Positions 1 to 8,164 of a stretch of DNA of 52,890 nt are shown piece by piece. The DNA is taken from contig NZ_NTMR01000030.1 of the NCBI RefSeq assembly GCF_002307495.1, positions 1 through 52,890 of the forward strand, read 5' to 3'. The stretch's first letter is position 1, and each line of letters starts with the position of its first letter. Source of the DNA: Pseudomonas abyssi. GTDB lineage: Bacteria; Pseudomonadota; Gammaproteobacteria; Pseudomonadales; Pseudomonadaceae. Made by a program: the position numbers and the translations under genes. The notes beneath the pieces are model-generated. The model ran no database searches and was not told where the DNA came from. It saw only the letters and a list, made by a program, of their open reading frames with translations.

Positions 1-1
1 A

Positions 2-151
2 CGGGCTGCAGCGATCATGAGTCTGATCCAGTCCGCTCGCATGAATGGCCACGATCCGTACGCCTATCTCAAGGATGTACTCACCCGACTGCCGACGCAG
101 AAGGCTAGCGAGGTCGGCCAACTGCTACCGCATCAGTGGATGCCGGGCTGA
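2..151 (+). CDS. IS66-family transposase TnpC, C-terminal fragment
   Basis: An open frame enters from the left edge and stops at a TGA at 149-151, giving about 49 residues. The stretch SLIQSARMNGHDPYAYLKDV followed by LTRLPTQKASEVGQLLPHQW is the characteristic C-terminal tail of IS66 TnpC (IS66 C-terminal domain): conserved N-G-x-D-P-x-x-Y/W-L-x-D-V-L, then LLPHxW. The DDE catalytic domain is upstream of the window. Family assignment is firm; whether the full gene is intact cannot be seen. Confidence 0.85.
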   Translation, partial: RAAAIMSLIQSARMNGHDPYAYLKDVLTRLPTQKASEVGQLLPHQWMPG

Positions 152-160
152 TCGGCGCAA

Positions 161-182
161 GGTGTATTCCCCGTACGCTTAC
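161..182 (+). repeat. IS66 right terminal inverted repeat
   Basis: Twenty-two bases ending ...CGTACGCTTAC, ten bases downstream of the tnpC stop. In reverse complement it starts GTAAGCGTACGGGG, matching the GTAAGCG start of IS66-family ends. It sets the element boundary at 182. Confidence 0.7.
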
Positions 183-213
183 CACGTTCCAGCCCTGATT
201 TCGGGAGAACGTG

Positions 214-606
214 ATGAATCAAAGGATTAAGCGCACGCAGCGGGATTACACCCTGGCCTTTAAACAGGCGGTGGTGGACGAGGTGGAGCGCGGTGAGCTG
301 ACCTATAAGCAGGCCCAGGCCCGCTACGGTATTCAGGGCCGCTCGACGGTACTAAAGTGGTTACGTCGATATGGCGACCAGGACTGGTGTCCTGGCACCT
401 CCCACCGTGCGAGTCGGAGCCCTACCGTGCCGAAGTCCCCACCTACCCCGGAACAGCGGATCAAGGAGCTTGAGGAGAAGCTGCGTCTGGTTGAACAGAA
501 GGCCGAGTTCTTCGAAGCCGTGGTCGATGTCATGGAGAAGTACTACGGGGTGACGGTAAAAAAGCGGCCCGGCAAGTCCTCACGCAAAGACGCGTTGCCG
601 GATTGA
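214..606 (+). CDS. IS3-family transposase OrfA (helix-turn-helix subunit)
   Basis: 130 residues from ATG 214; GTG 211 is also possible, but GGGAG at 203-207 spaces better to 214. The N-terminal half is an HTH_28/transposase_8 type helix-turn-helix (residues about 8-55, with YTLAFKQAVVDEVERGELTY and RSTVLKWLRRYG). It is followed by a leucine-zipper-like helix (EQRIKELEEKLRLVEQKAEF) used for multimerisation. OrfA binds the element ends and is the N-terminal part of the OrfAB transposase. It ends at TGA 604-606, overlapping orfB, which lies in the -1 frame. A slippery A6G heptamer sits inside it. It appears intact. Confidence 0.85.
   Translation: MNQRIKRTQRDYTLAFKQAVVDEVERGELTYKQAQARYGIQGRSTVLKWLRRYGDQDWCPGTSHRASRSPTVPKSPPTPEQRIKELEEKLRLVEQKAEFFEAVVDVMEKYYGVTVKKRPGKSSRKDALPD
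558..601 (+). promoter_or_regulatory. Programmed -1 frameshift site (A-AAA-AAG) with stem-loop
   Basis: AAAAAAG at 558-564 is in the orfA frame as A-AAA-AAG, the most efficient -1 slippery heptamer in bacteria. The -1 frame is open from here into orfB, with no stop before 603. Five bases downstream CCGGCAA (569-575) can pair with TTGCCGG (595-601), a likely stimulatory hairpin. This is how IS3 elements make the active OrfAB fusion. Confidence 0.75.
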
Positions 607-1427
607 CCGTCAGCAGGGCCTGTCATCTCCTGGGCATCAGCCGCCAGGCCTGGTATCAGGCCCAGAGAGCGGAGCATGCCAGGGAGGCTCGTGAGCAGCG
701 GGTGGTGGACTGTGTCCGGGCGATTCGCCGCTGCCAGCCTCGCATTGGCGCTCGCAAGTTGCATTACCTTCTCCATGAGCAAGCGGACCGGGCTCTCCAC
801 CTTGGGCGTGATCACCTGTTCCAAGTGCTTCGGGCGCGGCGTCTACTGGTACCCCGGCGGCGGGCCTACCACAAGACCACGCACAGCCATCACCGCTTCC
901 GGCGTCACCCGAACCTGCTCAAGCCGGGCCCGGAGCAAGTGGTTGCCAGGCGGCCGAATCAGGTCTGGGTGGCGGATATCACCTACCTGCCGACGCGCTC
1001 TGGAATGAGCTACGTGAGTCTGGTGACGGATGCCTACTCCCGCAAAATCGTGGGCCATCATGTGCATGAGAGCCTGCGCAGCGAGGAGGTGGAACAGGCG
1101 TTGCGCAAGGCTCTGCGGGAGCGCCCGGGAAGCCTGCCCCTGATCCACCACTCTGATCGCGGCGCTCAGTACTGCTGCGACAGCTACCAGGCGTTGCACC
1201 AGCAGCACGGCATCCAATGCTCAATGACCGACGGCTACGACTGCTATCAAAACGCCCTGGCGGAGCGGGTGAACGGCATCCTGAAGACGGAATTCTTGTT
1301 GGTACGACCGGGGAACTTGGAGCAGGCCCGCATGATGGTTGATGAGTCGGTGGAGATTTATAACCGGGGGCGGCCTCATCTGGCCCTGAAATACAAAACG
1401 CCCGATGCGGTGCATCGGGCGTTCTGA
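603..1427 (+). CDS. IS3-family transposase OrfB (rve integrase catalytic domain)
   Basis: 274 codons from TTG 603, or translated as the C-terminal part of OrfAB after -1 frameshifting at 558-564. It holds the HTH_21 region (GISRQAWYQAQRAE) and then the retroviral-integrase-like DDE domain: first Asp in VWVADITYLP, second Asp in IHHSDRGAQY, and Glu in NALAERVNGILKTE with the K/R seven residues later. The C terminus, YNRGRPHLALKYKTPDAVHR, is the usual IS3 end. All catalytic positions are present and there is no internal stop, so the transposase is probably functional even though its element has lost its adjacent left end. Confidence 0.88.
   Translation: MTVSRACHLLGISRQAWYQAQRAEHAREAREQRVVDCVRAIRRCQPRIGARKLHYLLHEQADRALHLGRDHLFQVLRARRLLVPRRRAYHKTTHSHHRFRRHPNLLKPGPEQVVARRPNQVWVADITYLPTRSGMSYVSLVTDAYSRKIVGHHVHESLRSEEVEQALRKALRERPGSLPLIHHSDRGAQYCCDSYQALHQQHGIQCSMTDGYDCYQNALAERVNGILKTEFLLVRPGNLEQARMMVDESVEIYNRGRPHLALKYKTPDAVHRAF
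1397..1423 (+). terminator. Perfect 12-bp hairpin inside the 3' end of orfB
   Basis: AACGCCCGATGC (1397-1408), loop GGT, GCATCGGGCGTT (1412-1423). The stem overlaps the last codons of the transposase and is followed only by CTGAGACAAAA, with no U-tract. It may limit transcription entering or leaving the element. Confidence 0.35.
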
Positions 1428-1463
1428 GACAAAATAGGTGTCAACCTATTCCAGGACTAGACA

Positions 1464-1828
1464 TGCGGTGAAAAGACGGACGAGAGCCCTAACAGTTCGA
1501 CCCGAGACTGGCTTAGCCGAGCCGAGTAATTCCTCTCCGCCAGGCGTGATAGCAAACCACTGATTTCATTGAGATTTCAGGGGTTTTTCTTTTTAGGCCC
1601 TAGAATATGTCGATAACTTGTCGAACATACCACGCCTTAACGCTCTCCGTGGGTTGCCAAGCATTGTGCATGACTATGCGTCCCCGATCTTCCTATAGCG
1701 CAAAACGTACCCCTCTTATGACGAAATGATCAGCGCGATCGCACAGGGCCTTGTCTATTGCCTAGCCACGAGCACTAGCTGTTTCTGGAAGAGTGAGACC
1801 AAGACAAGTTGGAAATAATTCTCAAAAA
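1464..1828. other. Non-coding stretch between the IS and the arc promoter
   Basis: About 365 bases, more AT-rich than the flanking genes, with no frame longer than a few dozen codons that looks coding. It starts with the flank of the IS3 right end. I see no tRNA, no terminator with a U-tract and no repeat. It probably contains the distal part of the arc promoter region, possibly cut off from its original upstream neighbour by the insertion sequences. Confidence 0.5.
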
Positions 1829-1877
1829 ATGATGTGCGTCAACTAGCCTATGTCTCGTTGCTGATACATTCATAGGC
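1829..1877 (+). promoter_or_regulatory. Candidate Anr/FNR-dependent promoter of the arc operon
   Basis: ATGAT-GTGC-GTCAA at 1829-1842 fits the Anr/FNR consensus TTGAT-N4-ATCAA (pseudomonad form TTGAY-N4-RTCAA) at nine of ten degenerate positions. A TACATT -10 lies at 1865-1870, so a start near 1877 puts the box centre at about -41.5, the class II FNR position. Anaerobic control by Anr is established for the P. aeruginosa arc operon; here it is inferred. Confidence 0.5.
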
Positions 1878-1988
1878 GTCGATAACCGGCGTTTGGACTG
1901 ATCAAGGTTGTTGCAACGAATTCACCTGTTTATAGGCGTCGCGTCAGGGGTGAATACGGACAGGGCTTCATTCTTCTGGAGGTGTCCA

Positions 1989-3437
1989 ATGGACAGTGCA
2001 CCCGAGCTAGAGAAAGATAAGAGCCAGGATCTGGCTTCCCGTTTTCCTACCGCGTATTCGATTCTTTTCCTTCTTATCATTCTGATGGCCGGTCTCACCT
2101 GGATCATGCCGGCAGGCAAGTTTGACCGCGAGATGAACGAGGCGGTTGGGCGTGAGGTGGCGGTTGCCGGGACTTACCATGAAGTTGAGCCGAATCCGCA
2201 GGGCATCGTCGAGGTGATGCTGGCGCCCGGCGCGGGTTTCTATGATCCGGACAGTTATGCGGCCAACGCGATTGATGTGGCGCTGTTCGTGCTGTTTCTG
2301 GGTGGCTTTCTCGGGGTAGTGAACGCCACGGGCGCCATTGATACGGGCATCCGGTCGGCGATGGTGCATCTGAAGGGCCACGAGATCTGGATGATCCCGA
2401 TACTCATGAGCCTGTTTGCCATTGGTGGTACGACCTATGGCATGGCTGAGGAGACGCTGGCGTTCTATGCCTTGCTGATACCCGTGATGATGGCGGCCGG
2501 GTATGACTCGGTTACCGGTGTGGCGATCATTCTGGTCGGTGCCGGCATTGGCGTGCTTGGCTCGACAATCAACCCTTTCGCGACGGTCATTGCGGCTAAT
2601 GCGGCGGGTATTCCGTTCACTGACGGGATTATCCCCCGGTTCGTGATTCTGCTCGGCGGGCTGGTGATCTGCATCGCCTACGTGATGGCGTATGCCCATC
2701 GCGTCAAACAGGACCCGTCCAGGTCGGCGGTGGCCAAGCGGCTTGAGGAGCACAAGGCCTTTTTCCTCAAGCGTCAGGCGGCCGAGGAGCATAGTGATCA
2801 CCTGACCGGCATTCAGTCGGTGGTGCTGGTGCTGTTTGCGCTGACCTTCGCGGTGATGATCTGGGGCGTTTCATCGCAAGGCTGGTGGATGGCGCAGATG
2901 GGCGCGCTGTTCCTCGGGTCTGCAATCGTGATCGGCGTGATTGCGCGCCTGGGCGAGAAGGGCCTCACCAACCATTTTGTTGACGGCGCCAGAGAGCTGC
3001 TGGGCGTGGCATTGGTTGTCGGGTTGGCGCGCGGGATTGTGGTGATCATGGAAAACGGCCTGATCGCAGACACCATGCTGCACAGCGCAGCGCAGGCGCT
3101 GGACGGGGTTGGCGGGTTGGCTTTCGTCAATCTGATGTTCTGGATTGAGGCGGCTATGAGTTTTCTGGTGCCTTCGTCTTCCGGACTGGCCGTGCTGTCC
3201 ATGCCCATTCTTGCTCCTCTGGCCGATTTCGCAGGCGTAGGACGCGACCTCGTCGTAACTGCCTATCAGTCCGCAAACGGGCTGGTGAACTTCATCAATC
3301 CGACATTTGCCGTCGTGGTTGGCGGGCTTGCCATTGGCCGGGTTTCCTATGACCGCTGGCTGGCTTTCATCTGGCCTCTTTTGCTTATTTTGATCCTGTT
3401 CATAACCGTCGTTCTGAGCATTTCCACCCTGCTTTGA
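1989..3437 (+). CDS. YfcC/DcuC-family transporter, probable arginine:ornithine antiporter
   Basis: 482 residues from ATG 1989, chosen because GGAGG at 1978-1982 sits six bases upstream; longer readings to 1908 lack a site. It is a polytopic inner-membrane protein with about 12 hydrophobic segments, starting PTAYSILFLLIILMAGLTWI, and family signatures such as GGTTYGMAEET, GSTINPFATVIAANAAGIPF and PSSSGLAVLSMPILAPLADF. These match the YfcC (DcuC-like) family, not the APC-superfamily ArcD of P. aeruginosa. It is the first gene before arcABC. Streptococcal ADI loci use a YfcC-type protein as ArcD, so arginine/ornithine exchange is a reasonable inference. A dicarboxylate or other amino-acid substrate cannot be excluded. 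Confidence 0.8.
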   Translation: MDSAPELEKDKSQDLASRFPTAYSILFLLIILMAGLTWIMPAGKFDREMNEAVGREVAVAGTYHEVEPNPQGIVEVMLAPGAGFYDPDSYAANAIDVALFVLFLGGFLGVVNATGAIDTGIRSAMVHLKGHEIWMIPILMSLFAIGGTTYGMAEETLAFYALLIPVMMAAGYDSVTGVAIILVGAGIGVLGSTINPFATVIAANAAGIPFTDGIIPRFVILLGGLVICIAYVMAYAHRVKQDPSRSAVAKRLEEHKAFFLKRQAAEEHSDHLTGIQSVVLVLFALTFAVMIWGVSSQGWWMAQMGALFLGSAIVIGVIARLGEKGLTNHFVDGARELLGVALVVGLARGIVVIMENGLIADTMLHSAAQALDGVGGLAFVNLMFWIEAAMSFLVPSSSGLAVLSMPILAPLADFAGVGRDLVVTAYQSANGLVNFINPTFAVVVGGLAIGRVSYDRWLAFIWPLLLILILFITVVLSISTLL

Positions 3438-3469
3438 GCGTTTCACCAATGGAATAGGGAGAAATGGAT

Positions 3470-4699
3470 ATGTCTGTACAAGAGCTTGGTGTGCATTCTG
3501 AAACGGGGCGTCTGCGTCAGGTAGTAGTCTGCCGGCCTGGTTTGGCGCACCGTCGCTTGACCCCTGGTAACTGCCAGGAGTTGCTGTTTGATGATGTGTT
3601 TTGGGTAAAGCAGGCTCAAAAGGATCACGACGTCTTTACCCAGGCGATGCGCAACGAAGGGGTGGAGGTGTTGGACGTCAACACCCTACTGGCAGAAACC
3701 CTCGATAATGCCGAGGCGCGCAGCTGGGTGCTCGATCACCGTATTACCGCAGACCAGGTAGGCGTGGGTGCGAAAGCGGAGCTGACCAGCTGGATGACAG
3801 AGATTCCGAGTGAGCTGCTGGCGACGCACCTGCTCGGTGGCTTGACGGTAGAGGAGCTGCCATTTGAGCCTTCGGGGCTGTTCGGCAGTTACATCGGGCA
3901 CCACGGCTTTGTGTTGCCGCCGCTACCCAACGCGCTCTTTACCCGGGATAACAGTGCCTGGATCTATGACGGCGTGGTGGTCAATCCCATGTACTGGAAT
4001 GCCCGCCGCCCGGAGACTCTGCTGAATACCGCCATTTACAAGTTCCACCCGAACTTTGCCGGCCGCACCAATATCCACTGGGGGGACCCGACGGTCGACC
4101 ATGGCCTGGCGACCCTTGAGGGTGGCGACATTATGCCGGTCGGCAACAACACGGTATTGGTTGGAATGGGCGAGCGTTCCTCGCCGCAAGCGGTCGGTCA
4201 GTTGGCGCAGGCCCTGTTCGCCAAAGGTGTGGTCGAGCGCGTGCTGGCTTTCCGCATACCCAAATCCCGTTCGGCCATGCATCTGGATACCGTATTTACC
4301 CTGTGCGGCGGCGACGTAGTGACAACCTTTAAGGAAGTGGCGGATGAACTGGTGTGTTACGACATACGCCCAGGTAACGCTGAAGGGGCGCTTGATTTTC
4401 GCCAGGACCCGCGGCCGATCTTCGAGATTGTGGCCGAGGTGCTCGGCTACAACAAACTGCACATCGTGCCTACCGGTGGCGCTACCGAGGAGGAGCGCGC
4501 ACGTGAACAGTGGAATGATGGCAACAACGTGCTGGCGATTCGCCCCGGCGTAGTCATCGGCTACGACCGTAATGACGATACCAACGCTGAGCTGAAAGCG
4601 GCGGGTATCGAGGTGCTAGAGATTCCTGGGGCCGAGCTTGGCCGTGGCCGTGGTGGCGGACATTGCATGAGCTGCCCAACGGCGCGTGACCCGGCGTGA
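3470..4699 (+). CDS. arcA: Arginine deiminase
   Basis: Hydrolyses L-arginine to citrulline and ammonia (EC 3.5.3.6), the first step of the cytoplasmic ADI pathway. 409 residues from ATG 3470; ATG 3464 is in frame, but GGGAG at 3457-3461 is only two bases from it and eight from 3470. Catalytic residues are in place: Asp160 (FTRDNSAW), His271 and Asp273 (MHLDTVF) and the nucleophile Cys399 in [10 protein letters not shown]. Length and numbering agree with the P. aeruginosa enzyme (D166, H278, D280, C406). The preceding transporter gene ends 32 bases upstream and arcB follows after 21, so one transcript is likely. Confidence 0.96.
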   Translation: MSVQELGVHSETGRLRQVVVCRPGLAHRRLTPGNCQELLFDDVFWVKQAQKDHDVFTQAMRNEGVEVLDVNTLLAETLDNAEARSWVLDHRITADQVGVGAKAELTSWMTEIPSELLATHLLGGLTVEELPFEPSGLFGSYIGHHGFVLPPLPNALFTRDNSAWIYDGVVVNPMYWNARRPETLLNTAIYKFHPNFAGRTNIHWGDPTVDHGLATLEGGDIMPVGNNTVLVGMGERSSPQAVGQLAQALFAKGVVERVLAFRIPKSRSAMHLDTVFTLCGGDVVTTFKEVADELVCYDIRPGNAEGALDFRQDPRPIFEIVAEVLGYNKLHIVPTGGATEEERAREQWNDGNNVLAIRPGVVIGYDRNDDTNAELKAAGIEVLEIPGAELGRGRGGGHCMSCPTARDPA

Positions 4700-4720
4700 A
4701 CAACACAGGAGACAAGAGTT

Positions 4721-5722
4721 ATGGCATTTAATCTGAAAAACCGCAGCTTTCTGACGCTGCGCGACTTTACGCCGAAAGAGATAGCCTTTCTGTTGAAGTT
4801 GGCAGCCGATCTCAAGGCAGCAAAATACGCTGGCACCGAGCAACCGGGTTTGCAGGGCAAGGATATCGCGCTCATTTTTGAAAAGAGCTCCACTCGAACC
4901 CGAGTCGGGTTCGAGGTCGCCGCCTACGACCAAGGGGCCCGAGTCACTTATCTTGGCCCCTCCGGCAACCATATTGGCCACAAGGAAACGGTGAAAGACA
5001 CCGCGCGCGTGCTTGGCCGAATCTATGACGCTATCGAGTACCGGGGGTTTGGCCAAGAGGTGGTGCAGACCCTGGCCGATTACTCCGGCGTGCCGGTTTA
5101 CAACGGGCTGACTGACGAGTTTCATCCGACCCAGATTCTGGCCGACTTCCTGACCATGCAGGAACATGTCGATAAGCCTCTGCATCAGGTTGCCTACGCC
5201 TTTCTCGGCGATGCGGGCAACAACATGGGCGACAGCCTGCTGATCGGCGGCGCCAAAATGGGGATGGATGTGCGGCTGTGTGCGCCTCTTGCCTGCTGGC
5301 CGGTAGAGGACGTTCAGCGCGAGGCGCGTGAGATCGCCGAGCAGACCGGTGCGCGCATCACGCTGACTGAGAGCGTTGATGAGGCTGTGCAGGGTGTGGA
5401 TTTTGTCTACACCGACGTATGGGTGTCCATGGGCGAGGCGAAGGAAAAGTGGGCAGAGCGTATCAGGTTGCTCAAACCCTATCAGGTGACCCGCGAGGTG
5501 ATGGCGAAGACGGGTAACCCGCGCGCCTGCTTCATGCATTGTCTTCCTGCCTTTCACAACGCTGAAACAGAGGTTGGGGCGGAAATTCAGCGCGAATTCG
5601 GGCTCGACTCGATGGAAGTGACGGAAGAGGTATTTGAGAGTCCGGCATCTATCGTATTCGACCAGGCAGAGAACCGCATGCACACCATCAAAGCGGTTCT
5701 GGTCGCCACACTAGGAGGCTAG
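4721..5722 (+). CDS. arcB: Ornithine carbamoyltransferase, catabolic
   Basis: 333 residues. It phosphorolyses citrulline to ornithine and carbamoyl phosphate (EC 2.1.3.3 run in reverse), the second ADI step. Visible motifs are the carbamoyl-phosphate loop [10 protein letters not shown] (about residues 55-64), HPTQILADF (from about 135) and HCLPAFHN (from about 273), the ornithine-side signature. An AGGAG ribosome site lies just before ATG 4721. Its place between arcA and arcC marks it as the catabolic enzyme. arcC begins one base after its stop, with the arcC Shine-Dalgarno inside the arcB end, suggesting translational coupling. Confidence 0.96.
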   Translation: MAFNLKNRSFLTLRDFTPKEIAFLLKLAADLKAAKYAGTEQPGLQGKDIALIFEKSSTRTRVGFEVAAYDQGARVTYLGPSGNHIGHKETVKDTARVLGRIYDAIEYRGFGQEVVQTLADYSGVPVYNGLTDEFHPTQILADFLTMQEHVDKPLHQVAYAFLGDAGNNMGDSLLIGGAKMGMDVRLCAPLACWPVEDVQREAREIAEQTGARITLTESVDEAVQGVDFVYTDVWVSMGEAKEKWAERIRLLKPYQVTREVMAKTGNPRACFMHCLPAFHNAETEVGAEIQREFGLDSMEVTEEVFESPASIVFDQAENRMHTIKAVLVATLGG

Positions 5723-5723
5723 C

Positions 5724-6626
5724 ATGCTTATCGTCGTCGCCCTGGGTGGCAATGCCCTGCTCAAGCGGGGTGAAGCCATGACCGCAGAGACTCAGCGGGC
5801 CAATGTCAACAAGGCTGCTGCCGCGCTGGCTGAACTGGTCAGGGAAGGCCATCAACTGGTGATTACCCATGGTAATGGCCCGCAGGTTGGCTTGCTGGCC
5901 TTGCAGGGCGCAGCCTATCGACCTTCTGGTGCTGACCCGCTTGATGTGCTGGGCGCCGAGACCGAAGGCATGATCGGCTACATGATCGAGCAGGAGCTGG
6001 AAAATGCCATCGACCATCACAAGCCGGTCGCGACCTTGCTGACCCAGGTGGTAGTGGATATCGCTGACTCGGCGTTTCAAAAACCGACCAAGTTTGTCGG
6101 GCCGGTATACGACAAAGCCGAGGCCGAGCGCAGGGCAGCTGCTGCCAACTGGTCTATCGCGCAGGATGGTGACAAGTGGCGTCGGGTGGTTCCGTCGCCG
6201 GCGCCGCTTGAAATTCCGGACCTGTCGGTGCTGAAGATACTGCTGCGTAACGAGGTGATTGTCATCTGCGCAGGTGGCGGCGGTATTCCCGTGGTGCGTA
6301 AGCCTGACGGCAGCCTGGTTGGCGTAGAGGCGGTGATCGACAAGGACGCGGCCAGTGCCTTGCTGGCAGAGCAGATAGGCGCCGATGCACTGCTGTTGCT
6401 GACCGATGTTGATGCGGTCTATCGCGATTTTGGCACGCATCAGGCCCAACGGGTGAGTGCTCTGAGCGTGGATGATCTCGACCACATCAGCCTGCCGGCG
6501 GGCTCGATGTTGCCAAAGGCAAAGGCCGCCGCGCGGTTCGCAGGAACCGGCAAGATCGCCGCCATCGGCCGGCTGGAGGATGCGTCAAGCATTCTGCGTG
6601 GGAGCGCCGGGACGCGAATCGGCTGA
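5724..6626 (+). CDS. arcC: Carbamate kinase
   Basis: 300 residues. It transfers phosphate from carbamoyl phosphate to ADP, giving ATP, CO2 and ammonia (EC 2.7.2.2), the energy-yielding ADI step. The amino-acid kinase fold is clear: IVVALGGNALLKRG at the N terminus, THGNGPQVGLLALQ (about residues 49-62), CAGGGGIPVV (about 189-198), VIDKDAASALLAEQIGAD (about 209-226) and the C-terminal SMLPKAKAAARF. AGGAGG at 5713-5718 precedes ATG 5724. It is the last gene of the operon, ending about 30 bases before a strong hairpin terminator. Confidence 0.96.
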   Translation: MLIVVALGGNALLKRGEAMTAETQRANVNKAAAALAELVREGHQLVITHGNGPQVGLLALQGAAYRPSGADPLDVLGAETEGMIGYMIEQELENAIDHHKPVATLLTQVVVDIADSAFQKPTKFVGPVYDKAEAERRAAAANWSIAQDGDKWRRVVPSPAPLEIPDLSVLKILLRNEVIVICAGGGGIPVVRKPDGSLVGVEAVIDKDAASALLAEQIGADALLLLTDVDAVYRDFGTHQAQRVSALSVDDLDHISLPAGSMLPKAKAAARFAGTGKIAAIGRLEDASSILRGSAGTRIG

Positions 6627-6656
6627 CCGTAACAGGGCTACTCCGTCAAACAAAGA

Positions 6657-6687
6657 GGGCCTTGGCGCAAGCCAAGGTCCTTTTTTT
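6657..6687 (+). terminator. Rho-independent terminator of the arc operon
   Basis: GGGCCTTGGC (6657-6666), loop GCAA, GCCAAGGTCC (6671-6680) with one G-T wobble, followed by seven Ts. A textbook intrinsic terminator about 30 bases after the arcC stop. Confidence 0.9.
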
Positions 6688-6871
6688 GTGCTCTGGTTAC
6701 CCTCGGGATAATCCTATGCGTCGCACCGAGTCAGCGAATCATTCACCTGTGCTGACGCTTTCTACCTCAGTATTTACCCTTGTTCCTGTCGCCGTCTCGC
6801 GCAATGATCAGGTTGTCGCGGCAGTGTACCGCGTCCCCGGATTGGTCCGGGCCCAATGACAAGGAGTGGGT

Positions 6872-8164
6872 ATGGCGGCGGTTGTGAGTTCGCAGGGTGA
6901 ATGGCGCAACTGGTCAGGGTCGCAGCGTGCGATGCCTGGGCGCTGGTGGCGTCCGGGTAGCGAGGACGAGCTGGCTGCGCTGTTGCAGGGCTCGAGCGGT
7001 GAAGTGCGGGTGACCGGGGCGGGGCATTCGTTCAGTGCGCTGTGCAAAACGGCAGAGCATCTGGTTTCCCTCGAGGGTATGAACGGGCTGGTCTCCCACG
7101 ACGCGGAACGGCTGACCGCCACCGCGATGGCGGGCACGCCGTTGCACGCGTTGGGCCCGTTGCTCTGGCCGCTCGGCCAGGGGCTGATCAATCAGGGCGA
7201 TATTGATGCGCAGTCGCTGGCAGGGGCGTGCGGCACCTCTACTCATGGCACCGGGCTGGGTTTGGGGTCGTTCTCTGCACTGGTGCGTGGATTGCGGCTG
7301 GTGACGCCGAGCGGTGAGGTGATCGACGCTGATTCCGCGCACAATGCGGACATTCTGCAGGCGGGGGCAACCTCGCTCGGGGCGCTGGGCGTGATCACCC
7401 GGATCACCCTGCAAAACCGCCCCAATTATCACCTGGCCGAGCGTGAGTACCTGCTGCCGCAGGCTGAGGTGCTGAATTGTTTTGAGGGGCTTGCGCGGGA
7501 TAACCGCCACGCCGAGTTTTGGGCGTTTTTCCGCACCGACAAGGCTGTCGTGAAGGTGCTGAATGAGTCAACCGAGCCGCCGACCCCACAGCCCCGTTTC
7601 AATCTGCCGGTCGACAGGGTGCTCGATATCACCTCACGGATTGCCCATGGCGTGGCAGGCGCAGATGCGTTGATGCAGCGGCTCCTGACCGCGCTGCACT
7701 CGGAGGTGCGTCGAGTCGGGCGCTCCTACCAGGTTTTCCCTAGCCCGCGGGCGTCGCGCTTCAACGAAATGGAATACGAGCTGCCGTTGGCACGCGGGCT
7801 TGAATGTGTCGAAGAGGTGCTGGCGACGGTGCAACGCTCGTCGCTGCGCACGTTGTTTCCGCTGGAATACCGCACGGTGGCGGCAGATGAGGCTTGGCTG
7901 TCGCCGTTCTACGGGCGTGACAGCGCGTCCATCTCGATTCACCAGCATGTCTGCACGGATTACCGCCCGCTGTTTGATCTGGTCGAGCCCATTTTCTGGA
8001 AGTACGGCGGGCGGCCCCATTGGGGCAAGCTGCATTCGCTGGATGCGGTGCGACTGGCGGAGCTGTATCCGCGCTGGGATGACGCTCGCCGCGTACGTGA
8101 GCAACTGGACCCGCAAGGGCGGATGCTCAACGATCACTTGCGCACGCTGCTGGTGCTGCCATGA
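6872..8164 (+). CDS. FAD-linked oxidase, D-arabinono-1,4-lactone oxidase family
   Basis: 430 residues from ATG 6872, with AAGGAG at 6861-6866. The N-terminal VAO-type FAD domain (about residues 20-170) has RWWRPGSEDELAALL, VRVTGAGHSFS and AGACGTSTHGTGLGLGS. His52 in GHSF corresponds to the covalent FAD histidine of alditol and sugar-lactone oxidases. The C-terminal half is ALO-like: FPLEYRTVAADEAWLSPFYG, SISIHQH, WGKLHSL and a final LDPQGRMLNDHLR. Such enzymes oxidise sugar lactones or polyols with O2 or another acceptor; the substrate here is unknown. No export signal is obvious. The stop overlaps the start of the next gene by four bases (ATGA), so the two are translated together. Confidence 0.85.
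   Translation: MAAVVSSQGEWRNWSGSQRAMPGRWWRPGSEDELAALLQGSSGEVRVTGAGHSFSALCKTAEHLVSLEGMNGLVSHDAERLTATAMAGTPLHALGPLLWPLGQGLINQGDIDAQSLAGACGTSTHGTGLGLGSFSALVRGLRLVTPSGEVIDADSAHNADILQAGATSLGALGVITRITLQNRPNYHLAEREYLLPQAEVLNCFEGLARDNRHAEFWAFFRTDKAVVKVLNESTEPPTPQPRFNLPVDRVLDITSRIAHGVAGADALMQRLLTALHSEVRRVGRSYQVFPSPRASRFNEMEYELPLARGLECVEEVLATVQRSSLRTLFPLEYRTVAADEAWLSPFYGRDSASISIHQHVCTDYRPLFDLVEPIFWKYGGRPHWGKLHSLDAVRLAELYPRWDDARRVREQLDPQGRMLNDHLRTLLVLP

Larger units (their letters stand above)
1..182 (+). mobile_element. Right end of an IS66-family insertion sequence (partial)
   Basis: The left window edge cuts an IS66-family element. What remains is the last part of its large transposase gene and the right terminal inverted repeat. 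Read inward from position 182 the end begins GTAAGCGTACGGGGAATACA, and GTAAGCG is the usual start of IS66-family ends. The rest of the element and its left target-site copy lie outside the window. The next eight bases (183-190) should be one copy of the 8-bp target duplication typical of the family. Confidence 0.8.
183..1460 (+). mobile_element. IS3-family insertion sequence, left end missing or displaced
   Basis: The segment carries the two overlapping frames (orfA, orfB) of an IS3-family element. The right end lies near 1450-1463, where CCTATTCCAGGACTA follows a short AATAGGT/ACCTATT inverted repeat. No matching end is visible between the IS66 boundary (182) and orfA, so the IS66 element has probably inserted in the IS3 leader and the true IS3 left end is outside the window. 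The exact right boundary is uncertain by a few bases. Confidence 0.7.

Noticed and set aside
997..1311. Minus-strand frame ending opposite tRNA-like wording in the IS3 transposase region
   Set aside because: Entirely inside orfB with intact DDE motifs; no independent support.
1887..1904. GACTGATCAAGG as a second FNR/Anr box before arcD
   Set aside because: Only the right half (ATCAA) fits; the left half is TTTGG, and it lies downstream of the better-placed promoter.
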